Counted from the stretch's first letter, positions 52,650 to 62,299 are shown. The stretch: DNA of 64,000 nt from Bacteroidota bacterium (GCA_030698405.1 JAUYMU010000004.1:17479-81478), one strand, 5' to 3'. Notes: a model not told the origin generated them from the sequence alone. Numbers and translations are program-made.

Positions 52650-54590
52650 ATGAGAACCAAAACCCCTTTCAATTTATTTTTACTGGCCTTGGCCGTCGTT
52701 TTTTCCGGTTGCTCGAAGCCCAAAGAATGGAAAGTTGCATCGCCTGATCAGAAAATTTCTTTTAAACTTTATGAAAAAGAAAGTCAGTTATACTATCAGG
52801 TACTTTTGTCTGAATCTGTAATTATTGAAGAATCTCCCATTGGAATTGAACGAAATGATGCACAGTTCAGTAGCAATTTATCGTTTGTTTCAGTCGGAAA
52901 TCAAAAATTGATCGACGAAAAATACACATTGGTTACAGGGAAACAATTGGAATGCAATAACAATGCAAACGAACTAACCGTAACTTTTGAAAATGATCAA
53001 AAGGCAAAAATCGAATTAATCCTCCGTGCCTACAATGATGGAGTAGCATTTAAATACCGGTTTCCCGAAACAAGCGCCGGAAACTATGAAATCATAAAAG
53101 AATCAACAGGATTCAAAATTCCTGAAGATGGAAAAGCATGGATTCAACCATACGACAGCATAACAAAATACAGTCCCGGATATGAGCGCAATTATACGAA
53201 TGGCTCCGGTGTCGGCGAAACTTCGCCTGAATCGGAAGGATGGTGTTTCGCCAGCCTGTTCGAAACAAAAAATACATGGATTTTACTTACAGAAGCAGGA
53301 CTGGATGGAACTTATTGTGCATCGCGACTGGATGGGAATGCAACCGGAGGTCTATATACAGTAAAGTATCCAGGCGAAAAAGAGGCAATGGGAATTGGCA
53401 GCGCCAACCCAACATCGAACTCATTGCCCTGGGAAACTCCATGGCGGGTAATTGTTGTTGGCGAAAAGTTAGCAACCATTGCCGAAACTACTATGATTAC
53501 CGGTTTAAGCAAACCTTCAGAGATTTCAGATATCAGCTGGATTAAACCGGGACTTGCATCGTGGAGCTGGTGGGCCGATCCTGACAGTCCGAAAAACTAC
53601 AAAAGCATGGTTGCTTTTATCGATTTTGCTTCGGAATGGGGAATTCCCTATTTTCTGGTCGATGCCAACTGGAACATGATAGAAGGTGGCGGAAATATTG
53701 ATCAATTGATTGAATATGCTACGAAAAAGAATGTCGGAATCTGGCTGTGGTACAATTCGGGCGGCCCGCACAATACTGTAACCGAAGCTCCGCGAGATCT
53801 CATGCTTGATGCTGATATCAGAAAAGCTGAATTCGAAAAACTGCATAAAATGGGTGTGAAAGGTGTGAAAGTTGACTTTTTCCAGAGCGACAAACAGCAC
53901 ATCATTCAGCAATATCTTGGCATTTTGAAAGATGCAGCCGACAATCAGGTGATGGTGAATTTTCATGGTTGTACTTTGCCCCGCGGATGGCAGCGCACCT
54001 GGCCAAATCTTGTAAGTATGGAATCTATTGTTGGCGAGGAATGCTACATGTTCCGTGAAACCTATCCTGAAACAACTGTGTGGCACAATACCATTCAGCC
54101 TTTTACACGGAATGCCGTAGGTTCGATGGATTACACTCCTTTTGGTTTATCCGATAAAAAATACCCTCACCTCACATCCTCTGCCAATGAACTGGCGCTG
54201 ACCATTGTTTTTGAATCAGGAGTGGTTCATTTGGTAGATTTCCCAAATGGTTACAAAGCAATGCCCGATTTTGTGCAGGATTTCACCAAACAATTGCCTA
54301 CCGTTTGGGACGAAACTAAATTGGTGGATGGCTATCCGGGAAAAGATGTTGTAATGGCACGTCGTTCAGGAGAAAAATGGTTCATTGGTGGCATTAATGG
54401 CGAACAGATTGATAAAGAGATGAACCTGTCACTTGATTTTCTGACCGAAGGAAAAACCTATCAGGTTAAATTAATTACCGATGGGGCTGACAATAAATCG
54501 TTTGCTAATAATGAAATTTCAGTAAAGAAAGGGGATAAACTGCCGGTTAAAATGTTGCCAGCCGGTGGATTTGCCGCCAGATTTGAATAA
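52650..54590 (+). CDS. GH97 glycoside hydrolase (alpha-glucosidase/alpha-galactosidase type), lipoprotein
   Basis: 646 residues from the ATG at 52650, chosen because it starts a lipoprotein signal with lipobox FSGCS (Cys about residue 23); the longer in-frame leader lacks one. GH97 layout: N-terminal beta-supersandwich (WKVASPDQKISFKLY), catalytic barrel with SWSWWADPDSPKNY and PYFLVDANW, then GVKGVKVDFFQSD and MESIVGEECYMF, C-terminal beta domain. The Asp in KVDFF at the barrel position suggests the retaining, alpha-galactosidase-like subgroup rather than SusB-like inverting enzymes (inference). A GH27 alpha-galactosidase also lies at the window start. Confidence 0.9.
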   Translation: MRTKTPFNLFLLALAVVFSGCSKPKEWKVASPDQKISFKLYEKESQLYYQVLLSESVIIEESPIGIERNDAQFSSNLSFVSVGNQKLIDEKYTLVTGKQLECNNNANELTVTFENDQKAKIELILRAYNDGVAFKYRFPETSAGNYEIIKESTGFKIPEDGKAWIQPYDSITKYSPGYERNYTNGSGVGETSPESEGWCFASLFETKNTWILLTEAGLDGTYCASRLDGNATGGLYTVKYPGEKEAMGIGSANPTSNSLPWETPWRVIVVGEKLATIAETTMITGLSKPSEISDISWIKPGLASWSWWADPDSPKNYKSMVAFIDFASEWGIPYFLVDANWNMIEGGGNIDQLIEYATKKNVGIWLWYNSGGPHNTVTEAPRDLMLDADIRKAEFEKLHKMGVKGVKVDFFQSDKQHIIQQYLGILKDAADNQVMVNFHGCTLPRGWQRTWPNLVSMESIVGEECYMFRETYPETTVWHNTIQPFTRNAVGSMDYTPFGLSDKKYPHLTSSANELALTIVFESGVVHLVDFPNGYKAMPDFVQDFTKQLPTVWDETKLVDGYPGKDVVMARRSGEKWFIGGINGEQIDKEMNLSLDFLTEGKTYQVKLITDGADNKSFANNEISVKKGDKLPVKMLPAGGFAARFE

Positions 54591-54613
54591 CGGTTACAAT
54601 AAAAAATGAAAAT

Positions 54614-54649
54614 AAAAACCCGGAAAGAATTTTTCCGGGTTTTTATTTT
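54614..54649. terminator. Bidirectional terminator between GH97 and GH95 genes
   Basis: Stem AAAAACCCGGAAA / TTTTCCGGGTTTTT with T-rich tails in both directions, between the two convergent stop codons. Confidence 0.88.
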
Positions 54650-57052
54650 TTACCAACTCAATTCTATGGTCTGCCCTTTTTTCAGGGCAATGTCCTTTTG
54701 TTCGTTGCCGTAATAAAGTTTTGTTTTGCCTGATTTTCTGGCGTAAATACTGAGTTTTTTAATGGTCTTGTTGTTCCATTCCATCGCAACTTCGAAACCA
54801 CCACGGGCACAAATTCCTTTTACCGAACCACTTTCCCATACATCAGGTAAAGCAGGAAGCAACCGGATTTCGTGTTCTGTTGACTGTAACAGCATCTCGG
54901 CAACAGCAGCGGCACCGCCAAAATTACCATCAATCTGAAATGGCGGATGAGCGTCGAACAAATTCGGATAGGTACCTCCTCCTCTTGCGTAATCGGTTTT
55001 AACGCCATCGGGTTCGACATATTTCAGCAATTCGCGGTACATTTTGTAGGCGCGATTTCCGTCCCAAAGCCTTGCCCAAAGGTTGATCCGCCAGCCTTTT
55101 GACCAACCTGTTGTTTCATCGCCTTTTATTTCAAGTGTTTCCCGGCAGGCATTGGCCAGTTCAGGAGTAGTTGCAGGTGTAATGTGATTTCCGGGGAAAA
55201 GTCCGAACAAATGCGACTGATGCCGATGCTGCGGATCCTGATCTTCCCAATCGTAATACCATTCCTGAAGATTGCCTTTTTTACCAATCTGATACGGATA
55301 AAGTTTCGCCAAAGCCACTTCCAGTTTATTCCTGAAACCGGCATCCAGATTCAACACTTTCGAAGCCTCAATCGTTTGTTGAAAACATTCGCGAATCATT
55401 GCCAGATCAGCTGTTGCGCCATACAAAGTTGCCCCGGCATAGCCTTCAGGAGTCAGGTATTTATTTTCAGGTGAAGTGGAAGGCGAGGTAATCAGTTTGC
55501 CGTTTTTGTCTTCTACCATCCATTCCAGACAGAACAAAGCTGCCCCTTTCATGAGTTCATAAGCCTCATCCTTCAGGAATTTTTTATCGCGGGTAAATTG
55601 GTAATGTTCCCACAAATGGGTGCTCAGCCATGTTCCGCCCATGTTCCAATTCGCCCATACCGGATCGCCTTCACCAAATTCGCCCACGGGATTGCTCATT
55701 GCCCAAATATCCGAGTTATGGCAAGCTGCCCAGCCATTCACACCATAAAAAGTTTTGGCGGTCACTTTTCCGGTTGTTTCCAGATTTTTTATAAAAGTAA
55801 GCAGTGGCCGGTGCATTTCCGACAAGTTGGTATTTTCGGCCAGCCAGTAGTTTTCTTCCGCATTGATGTTGGTGGTGTAATTGCTGCTCCATGGCGGACG
55901 CAAGTGCGGATTCCAGATTCCCTGCAAATTGGCAGGAACGCCCGGCGTACGCGAGCTGCTGATCAGCAAATAACGGCCAAACTGAAAATAGAGCACTTCC
56001 AGGTTCTTGTCTTCCTTGCCTTCCGCATATCGCCTCAACCGCTCATCGGTGGGTAAATCGGGAGCGTCCGTTTTGCCAAGGCTCAGGCTGACACGGCTAA
56101 AATATTTCTGAAAATCGGCCAGATGCGAATTTCTGAGTTTTTCGAACGATTTCGGGAATGCCTTTTTCAACTGAATTCCTGCAATCAATTCAGCGTTTAA
56201 ACCGTTTGTAACCGGATTTTTATCGAACCCGTTAAAACTGGTAGCTATCGAAATAAAAACCAGGGCTTCCGTTCCTTCTGAAAGTCCAACAGATTGATCG
56301 TTGCCGGTAAGATTTCCATCCGTATTTTTTATTCGGACTTGTGTCGAAAAACGGGTTCCGCCATTTTCTTCAAAAACCACGGCATTAGGCTTGTTGCCAC
56401 GATAACTCGGTTCGGCATGAACAGGCGCCTGACCTTTTGCTTTCAGAACATTGTCGGAGATAACAACCGTATTCTTTAACTGACTTTCAAATTTCACCCC
56501 AAAGTTTAAAGCGCCTGGTTTGCTACTGGTTAGTTTGATTACCATCACCTGATCGGGATTCGAAACAAAATATTCGCGGGTAAATTTAACTCCGTTTACT
56601 TCGTAACTGACTTTCGAAATTGCTTCTGAAATGTTTAGTTCACGGTAATAATTCTGCGGTACACCATCATGTTTGAATTCCAGAAATAAAGTTCCAAGCG
56701 GCGCATATGATTGTGAAAATTTACCCTGAAGTTTCCGCTGAAGCTCATCGGCCAATTTGTAATTTTCGTTTTTTAATGCCTCGCGAATGGCCGGAACATT
56801 TTTGTAAGCTTCCGGATTCATATTGGCGTCCACCGGCCCGCCCGACCAAAGTGTGGCATCGTTCAGGTAAATCTGATCGGATTGAACTCCTCCGAAAACG
56901 GAAGCGCCCATTTTACCGTTTCCCAGCACGAGACTCTCCTCGAAATATTGGGCGGGTTTACTGTACCAAAGCGTGTTGGTTGATTGAGCCTGACAAAGAT
57001 CGACACCGAAGAGTATCAAAATAAAAGTCAGCAGAGAAAAAGATTTCTTCAT
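54650..57052 (-). CDS. GH95 alpha-L-fucosidase-like glycoside hydrolase
   Basis: 800 residues from the ATG at 57052, which gives a signal peptide ending CQAQ; a 13-residue upstream extension is less likely. GH95 marks: LWYSKPAQYFEESLVLGNGKMGASVFGG (abbreviated), LNDATLWSGGP, GIWNPHLRPPWSSNYTTNINAEENYW, SHLFGLFPGNHI, WARLWDGNRAY and HPPFQIDGNFGGAAAVAEML. Inverting enzymes of this family act on alpha-1,2-fucosides, some on alpha-L-galactosides. Its ATG overlaps the stop of the propeller lipoprotein by 4 bases. Confidence 0.92.
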   Translation of the reverse strand: MKKSFSLLTFILILFGVDLCQAQSTNTLWYSKPAQYFEESLVLGNGKMGASVFGGVQSDQIYLNDATLWSGGPVDANMNPEAYKNVPAIREALKNENYKLADELQRKLQGKFSQSYAPLGTLFLEFKHDGVPQNYYRELNISEAISKVSYEVNGVKFTREYFVSNPDQVMVIKLTSSKPGALNFGVKFESQLKNTVVISDNVLKAKGQAPVHAEPSYRGNKPNAVVFEENGGTRFSTQVRIKNTDGNLTGNDQSVGLSEGTEALVFISIATSFNGFDKNPVTNGLNAELIAGIQLKKAFPKSFEKLRNSHLADFQKYFSRVSLSLGKTDAPDLPTDERLRRYAEGKEDKNLEVLYFQFGRYLLISSSRTPGVPANLQGIWNPHLRPPWSSNYTTNINAEENYWLAENTNLSEMHRPLLTFIKNLETTGKVTAKTFYGVNGWAACHNSDIWAMSNPVGEFGEGDPVWANWNMGGTWLSTHLWEHYQFTRDKKFLKDEAYELMKGAALFCLEWMVEDKNGKLITSPSTSPENKYLTPEGYAGATLYGATADLAMIRECFQQTIEASKVLNLDAGFRNKLEVALAKLYPYQIGKKGNLQEWYYDWEDQDPQHRHQSHLFGLFPGNHITPATTPELANACRETLEIKGDETTGWSKGWRINLWARLWDGNRAYKMYRELLKYVEPDGVKTDYARGGGTYPNLFDAHPPFQIDGNFGGAAAVAEMLLQSTEHEIRLLPALPDVWESGSVKGICARGGFEVAMEWNNKTIKKLSIYARKSGKTKLYYGNEQKDIALKKGQTIELSW

Positions 57053-58056
57053 GATCGTTGATTTAAAATGTAAATTCCATCGTCGGTGCAAAACCAGATG
57101 CTATTGCGCGGATCAACTTTTACCGAATAAATAAATGCATCGGGTAACTGATCCTTTTTCGACCGGTGCCATTTGTGTCCGTCGTAAACAAAATAACTTT
57201 GGTAATCGCCCTTTATGCTTCCCTGTACCCAGATAAAATCACGTTTATCTACAAACATCCGGTTAAAAAAATTCCATTCAAATTCAGCTTCAATTTTATT
57301 CCACTTGCCATTCCGGTAAATTGCCACATCGTTGGTGTAACAACCCATACACGACGACAAGGAATGGTCGGTAGCAACAACCACTTCTGATTTTGAATTG
57401 ACATCAATAGCAGCAATCCAGTAAAAGATGACATCTCCACCCAGCGCTGTTATATTTTTATGCTTGTCGATCATAAATACTTTTGCCTGGGTAACTGTTC
57501 CTGCTGAAGAAAAAAATACGTTCCCGGTTTTATCAACTTTCAAGTCAATAATCAGATTTTGGTTAATGGGTGAATTTTCAGGAGTAAACAACTCAAACTT
57601 TTTACCGTCGAAATGCATCAATCCGCCAAGCTGATGTGCCGAACTGCTGAACCAAACGCTGCCATCGGGTGCAGCTTCCACTGTCGAAATTAAATCGCGG
57701 GGAAGCCCGGAGTTCTGCATGGTGTAATAGGTAAACTTTCCGTCGAAAAATAAAGCCAGTCCACGGTCTTTTGTTGCAATCCAGACTTTTCCATCAAGTC
57801 CAACCGAAAGATCACGGATCTCAGAACCTACTTCATAGCTTTTCGTCCTGTTTCCGTCGTAAAAAACAAGGCTGGAACCTGCGCCGATCCATGCATTTCC
57901 ATCACGATCAAAATCGACACACGCAACCTTTTCTCCTTCCAGAATACGGTCAGAAACATCAAAATTAATGGGGGCAAACTCTTTATAGGTTAATCCATCT
58001 TTTTTGCACGAAAAGAGGAACAGAGCAATGCAAATGAACACGATGGTTGCTTTCAT
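57049..58056 (-). CDS. Two-component-regulator-propeller lipoprotein
   Basis: 335 residues. Lipoprotein signal with lipobox LFSCKK (Cys17). The rest is a seven-bladed-type propeller with repeated D-x-x-G-x-(V/A/I)-W-(I/F) motifs: DRDGNAWIGAG, GLDGKVWIATKDRGL, APDGSVWFSSS, DPRNSIWFCTDDGIY. These blades usually form the sensor part of Bacteroidota hybrid two-component systems, but here stand alone. Coupled (ATGA overlap) to GH95, so possibly a glycan-binding surface partner or a detached sensor. Confidence 0.82.
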   Translation of the reverse strand: MKATIVFICIALFLFSCKKDGLTYKEFAPINFDVSDRILEGEKVACVDFDRDGNAWIGAGSSLVFYDGNRTKSYEVGSEIRDLSVGLDGKVWIATKDRGLALFFDGKFTYYTMQNSGLPRDLISTVEAAPDGSVWFSSSAHQLGGLMHFDGKKFELFTPENSPINQNLIIDLKVDKTGNVFFSSAGTVTQAKVFMIDKHKNITALGGDVIFYWIAAIDVNSKSEVVVATDHSLSSCMGCYTNDVAIYRNGKWNKIEAEFEWNFFNRMFVDKRDFIWVQGSIKGDYQSYFVYDGHKWHRSKKDQLPDAFIYSVKVDPRNSIWFCTDDGIYILNQRS

Positions 58057-58127
58057 TTGGTTCTTTTAGCTTGGGTTTATGTGTAAAGATGCAGAAACTA
58101 TCTGTACGGTTGCGCGAATATCGTCAT

Positions 58128-59054
58128 TTAATCAATTCCGAAATGCTTTAAAACCCGCATTGCTCGTAAAGTATTCCAGCGACTTGGTTTGCCGGGAGTT
58201 TCCAGTTCAACATGCACCTGCCCGGGATATTTGGCCTGAAGCAACCATTTACGCTCGCAATTGCGTTTTTTCAACAGCAACTCAAGGGCATCATCCATCC
58301 GGGAATCATATTTTGTTTTTGCATCCTGAAAATAGTCCAGAGCTCTCAGTACATCATACCTCCAGCGGCAGGGAAAAGGAAACCGGGTCATTTTTTCGTC
58401 GATAATCTTACCTGTTTTATCCGACTTATATAAACGGTGCTGAAGGATGAATTCTGCGGACTCAACAGATATTTGCCGCAGTTCATCAATTCTGTACAAA
58501 TATCCGTTGCGGGTATATTCGAGAATACCTTCCAAAACCGACAAGGTAGTGTGAAGCGAACTGTGCACCGCTCCTATCCGGTTCGAGTGACAGTTAAAAC
58601 CGCCGTCTTTCATCTGCTGACCAATCAGAAAATCGACTACTGAATTCAATTGACTTTCAGGGGCGCCAAAATAAGTTGCATATTTGAGAAACATTCCGTT
58701 GATACAAACATCACTGTTCCTGATTCCTCCACCCGGATTGATCCCACCATCGTTGCTCTTTTCATTTCTGACAATCAATTCCAATGTTTGACTGATTTCA
58801 GGAATTGAGGGCACGATGGACAGATTTTTCAATTCAAGTAAAGTGTAATGTGTAGAAGTCCATTTGGGATTATAAAAACTATGTCCCCAGTGCCCATTGG
58901 GAAGTCGGTTGGAAAGCAGCATCTGCCCCCAGCCTTCGGTGGCTATTCGTTGACGAAGAGCTGGTTGTTCCGAATTCAGCAAATCGCGGTGAACCTGATA
59001 CTGAATTGAAACATCTCCTTCCAGAAGCCATTTAATAATTGGATCGCTGATCAT
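58128..59054 (-). CDS. Terpenoid-cyclase/prenyltransferase-fold (alpha/alpha toroid) protein
   Basis: 308 residues with no signal peptide. Repeated toroid signatures: LLSNRLPNGHWGHSFYNPKW, NDGGINPGGGIRNSDVCING, GQQMKDGGFNCHSNRIGAVHSSLHTTLSVLEGI (abbreviated), and PGKPSRWNTLRAMRVLKHF at the end. Resembles the squalene-cyclase-like repeat superfamily but lacks the DxDD cyclase motif, so it is not a typical terpene cyclase. Function unknown. Confidence 0.7.
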   Translation of the reverse strand: MISDPIIKWLLEGDVSIQYQVHRDLLNSEQPALRQRIATEGWGQMLLSNRLPNGHWGHSFYNPKWTSTHYTLLELKNLSIVPSIPEISQTLELIVRNEKSNDGGINPGGGIRNSDVCINGMFLKYATYFGAPESQLNSVVDFLIGQQMKDGGFNCHSNRIGAVHSSLHTTLSVLEGILEYTRNGYLYRIDELRQISVESAEFILQHRLYKSDKTGKIIDEKMTRFPFPCRWRYDVLRALDYFQDAKTKYDSRMDDALELLLKKRNCERKWLLQAKYPGQVHVELETPGKPSRWNTLRAMRVLKHFGID

Positions 59055-59101
59055 TTGGCAAGACTTTTAATAATGATGAGCTAAATTTCAGGAATGAATC
59101 C

Positions 59102-59320
59102 TTACTGCTGAATCTTTTGATTTCGCCCGACAATAAAATACAAAATTGCACCTAAAAGATTCAGGCAGACCACAATAATCACCCAAATCAGTTGCATATT
59201 TCCTTCAAATTTACTGCGGACAATATCAACCAATGCTATTATCGGGATTAAAAAAATGAATGCTGCAACCATAAGAATTACAATTAGTTCCTGTGCTGCG
59301 ATAATGCCTAAGAGGGTCAT
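59102..59320 (-). CDS. Small membrane protein, PLDc_N (phospholipase D nuclease N-terminal) domain
   Basis: 72 residues with two hydrophobic segments (~10-30 and ~42-63) and the PLDc_N pattern IIALVDIVRSKFEGNMQLIWVIIVVCLNLLGAILYFIVGR (abbreviated; the ...W...V...N..GAI.YF..GR end is typical). The domain also occurs alone as here. Function unknown. Confidence 0.82.
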   Translation of the reverse strand: MTLLGIIAAQELIVILMVAAFIFLIPIIALVDIVRSKFEGNMQLIWVIIVVCLNLLGAILYFIVGRNQKIQQ

Positions 59321-59739
59321 AAATTATGATTTAATGGTTAGTGAATACTTTTATCGAACGAAGTTAGTGAATTTTACATACTAATGCGAATTAAGTATTG
59401 AGATACAGTTTCTAATTGAACCCACTTCGGGGTTCCAAATCACATCGTTCTATTTACCACGGGTTTACACCCGCGGTTATTCAGATTAAATCCTTTCAGG
59501 ATTTTCTCTTCGAAACCACGAATGTGGTTTAATCTGAATAACCCCGTACGAAGTGCGGGGTAAGACAAAAAAGTACAAAAAGAACCCCGAAGTGGGTTCA
59601 ATAAAGTGCTTATTATTAAAAATACGAATCAATTTAGTACAGTTTTTAACTCTTAATTAGCATTACTAATTAGACATACCACAGATCTTATAAAATTTAT
59701 TATTTACTTCATTTGTACAGGCAACTTAGAGACTTATTC
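59321..59739. other. 419-base gap filled by a compound inverted-repeat element
   Basis: Beyond the repeat at 59416-59601 no gene is supported. The remaining sequence is AT-rich; TTAATTAG/CTAATTA near 59655-59674 is a weak hairpin without a T run. Confidence 0.6.
59416..59601. repeat. Compound inverted repeat containing REP-like copy 3 (minus orientation)
   Basis: Outer perfect 20-bp inverted repeat (59416-59435 with 59582-59601; TTGAACCCACTTCGGGGTTC). Inner perfect 16-bp inverted repeat (59475-59490 with 59528-59543). Between and beside them are small hairpins: CCACGGGT/ACCCGCGG (59458-59476), AATCC/GGATT (59488-59502), AAACCAC/GTGGTTT, and ACCCCG/CGGGGT. The reverse complement of 59458-59509 reads TCCTGAAAGGA ... 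AATAACCGCGGGTG ... ACCCGTGG, the order seen in copies 1 and 2. Confidence 0.8.
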
Positions 59740-62154
59740 TTAGTTCTTCAAATACTTCTCAAAAAACTGATCCTGTTCCCAAAGCAGGTGAAGAATATTT
59801 TCCTTTGCCACATAACTATGCGATTCTTTGGGCAGCAAAACCATGCGAACCGAAGCTCCAAGCCCTTTCAATGCCTGAAAATAGCGTTCTGTTTGCAGGG
59901 TGAAAGTACCGGGATTATTGTCGGCTTCGCCATGAACCAACAACATGGGGGTTTTCATTTTATCGGCATTCATAAATGGCGACATGCTATTATAAACTTC
60001 AGGAGTTTCCCAAAAGTTGCGCTGCTCGCTCTGAAATCCGAACGGTGTTAGTGTTCGGTTATAAGCGCCGCTACGGGCAATTCCGCAGGCAAACAGATTG
60101 CTGTGTGTGAGCAGATTGGCGGTCATAAAAGCGCCATAAGAATGTCCGCCGACAGCCACTTTTTCGCGGTCGATGTAACCCAGCGAATCCACTGCATTGA
60201 TTGCAGCTTCAGCATTGTCAACCAGCTGACTGATAAAATTATCATTGGGCTCTGTTTCACCTTCACCGATAATCGGGAAAGCTGCATTGTCCAGCACCAC
60301 ATAACCTTTTGTGACCCAGTAAACAAACGATCCGTAATATGGAAATGTAAACTGATTCGGGTTCGACGAGCTTTGTCCGGCGCTGTTTTTATCCTTGAAT
60401 TCGGTTGGATACGCCCAAATCAGGAGAGGTAGCTTTTCTTTTTTTACCTTGTCGTAACCAACAGGCAGATACAAGGTTCCGGATAGTTCCACTCCATCTT
60501 TGCGTTTGTATTTGATCAGTGACTTTTCAACATTGGCAATGCTTTCAAACGGATTTTCGAATCGAGTCACCGGAATCAAAGCGATCCTTTTTTTTAGGTT
60601 GCGCAAATAATAGTTCGGATATTCTGATTTCGACTGGATTTGAACCAATACTTCTCCCTTTTTCACATCTTTTATGGAGAGAATCCTTTCCATTTTATCG
60701 GTAAAAGCTGACTGATAGATTCGGTTTGTCTTGAGTGTTTTCAGGTTAAACTGATCGATAAACGGGAACTGGCCATCTTTTGTGAAACCTGCCCCAATCA
60801 GGAAAAGGTTGTCTTTATCCATCAGTAAAACATCGCGCCCAAAAGCATTGTTGTGCATTTCGAACTTTCCGGGATCGGAATAAATATCCTGCGAATTTCG
60901 GGTTGAAATTACCAGAGGCGTCTGATCAGGATTGGAAGGATTGAATAAATAGGTTCGCGTATTGCGCGTATCGTACCAATTATCGAATAATACAGCCAAA
61001 TTTTCATTTCCCCAGTTGATTCCTCCAAAACGGTCAATTGTTTTTGCCAAAAGTTTCGGTTCAGAAGTAAACGGAGCATTCCACTGGTAAACAGCATCAC
61101 GGAATTCAACTATATTTTCCGGATCTCCTTCATCCAGTGCTTCAGCATAACAAAGCGCCGAAGGCTGGTCGTTTCGCCAGTTCATGCTGCGTTTGCCTTT
61201 TCGGACAGCCATAAATCCCTTGGGCAAAACCTCCGCCAGGGGAACTTCATTCACCATCCTGATTTCTTTTCCTGAAAGATCGTACACCACGCTTTTTTGG
61301 GGAAAACGGTTGAGCGGAACCATGTATGAAAAGGGTTTTTCAAGTGTGGTTACCAGCAGGTAATTTCCATCAGGTGAGAAACTTTCGCCGCCATACATGG
61401 CTTTGCCCATAAACAGCGCTGCTTCTCCTTTCAGGTTTATTTTATACAATTCGGAAGAAACCAGTGTCTCAAAATTGTCTTCATCGGTTTTATTTTTCAG
61501 CAAATCCTGATAAGTGCGGTTCGGAGCCTTAACACCATCGCTGTTCGAAATAATAGGTCCCATCGGAAGGCTATTTTTGAAATCCGTTAAAACCGGCCTG
61601 CCTTCAGGAATTACACGAACCAATAAATGCTGACTGTCGTTGTACCAGCTGAAAGGCTTGCCCATATTGGCATTGAGCGGCCTTTCAGAAACCCGGTTTG
61701 CGGTTGCTGAACCAATGTCCAATACCCAAAGTTCAACCGAATTTGAAGTGGTATTCGTAAAAGCCATTTTCGATTCATCGGGCGACCAGGTAAGGTTAGT
61801 AATGCGCGAATTGGCTGGCAATCCCTTCACCTGCAGCAGATTTTCATCCTGAAATTTACGGACCTTCAGATTATTGATATAAGTAACCGAACTTGAAATA
61901 TTGGTCACCGGATTGATGCGCAGACCACCCAATTGCAATTCCTCCTGATTCAGGTCATCGAGCGTTTTATAGGTATTCTGATAGGTGAAAACCAGGTTTT
62001 CTTTCAACTCGTCCATCATTACAAATGGTGCTCTCTCGTAATCAACCAATTCCAGAATTTCGAGCGAAGGTTTCTGGTAGGTCATATTTTCCTGCGCTTC
62101 AACAAATGCCTGACCAACTATCAATACAGCCATACTTAAAATTATTTTTCTCAT
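59740..62154 (-). CDS. S9 family peptidase (prolyl oligopeptidase / glutamyl endopeptidase-like)
   Basis: 804 residues, signal peptide ending VEAQ. An N-terminal beta-propeller (~30-520) with SPDESKMAF and SFSPDGNYLLV is followed by an alpha/beta-hydrolase with nucleophile motif GGHSYGAFMTANLL, LVHGEADNNPGT (Asp region) and LPKESHSYVA (catalytic His). Periplasmic serine peptidase degrading peptides. Starts 10 bases after a 44-residue ORF that overlaps the histidine kinase stop, so it may be co-transcribed with the kinase. Confidence 0.9.
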   Translation of the reverse strand: MRKIILSMAVLIVGQAFVEAQENMTYQKPSLEILELVDYERAPFVMMDELKENLVFTYQNTYKTLDDLNQEELQLGGLRINPVTNISSSVTYINNLKVRKFQDENLLQVKGLPANSRITNLTWSPDESKMAFTNTTSNSVELWVLDIGSATANRVSERPLNANMGKPFSWYNDSQHLLVRVIPEGRPVLTDFKNSLPMGPIISNSDGVKAPNRTYQDLLKNKTDEDNFETLVSSELYKINLKGEAALFMGKAMYGGESFSPDGNYLLVTTLEKPFSYMVPLNRFPQKSVVYDLSGKEIRMVNEVPLAEVLPKGFMAVRKGKRSMNWRNDQPSALCYAEALDEGDPENIVEFRDAVYQWNAPFTSEPKLLAKTIDRFGGINWGNENLAVLFDNWYDTRNTRTYLFNPSNPDQTPLVISTRNSQDIYSDPGKFEMHNNAFGRDVLLMDKDNLFLIGAGFTKDGQFPFIDQFNLKTLKTNRIYQSAFTDKMERILSIKDVKKGEVLVQIQSKSEYPNYYLRNLKKRIALIPVTRFENPFESIANVEKSLIKYKRKDGVELSGTLYLPVGYDKVKKEKLPLLIWAYPTEFKDKNSAGQSSSNPNQFTFPYYGSFVYWVTKGYVVLDNAAFPIIGEGETEPNDNFISQLVDNAEAAINAVDSLGYIDREKVAVGGHSYGAFMTANLLTHSNLFACGIARSGAYNRTLTPFGFQSEQRNFWETPEVYNSMSPFMNADKMKTPMLLVHGEADNNPGTFTLQTERYFQALKGLGASVRMVLLPKESHSYVAKENILHLLWEQDQFFEKYLKN

Positions 62155-62164
62155 TGGTTCTATT

Positions 62165-62299
62165 TTATTTCTTTATCAGTCGTAATGTTAATGTTTTTCC
62201 CTTCATATCCTTCAGCTGGTTATCCAGAAATGGTTCGAACGTATTGACCATTTCGGTTGCTGTAACCGAAGCGCCATGCAGAAATACACAATAAATCAT
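62165..62299 (-). CDS. Possible 44-residue ORF coupled to the histidine kinase
   Basis: Starts with an ATG overlapping the kinase TGA (ATGA) and fills the whole interval to the S9 gene, ending 10 bases before it. The product begins MIYCVFLHGASVTATEMVN and ends KGKTLTLRLIKK; it looks coding-like and no domain is recognised. It could be a real small protein, or the C-terminal remnant of a lost gene. Confidence 0.35.
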   Translation of the reverse strand: MIYCVFLHGASVTATEMVNTFEPFLDNQLKDMKGKTLTLRLIKK

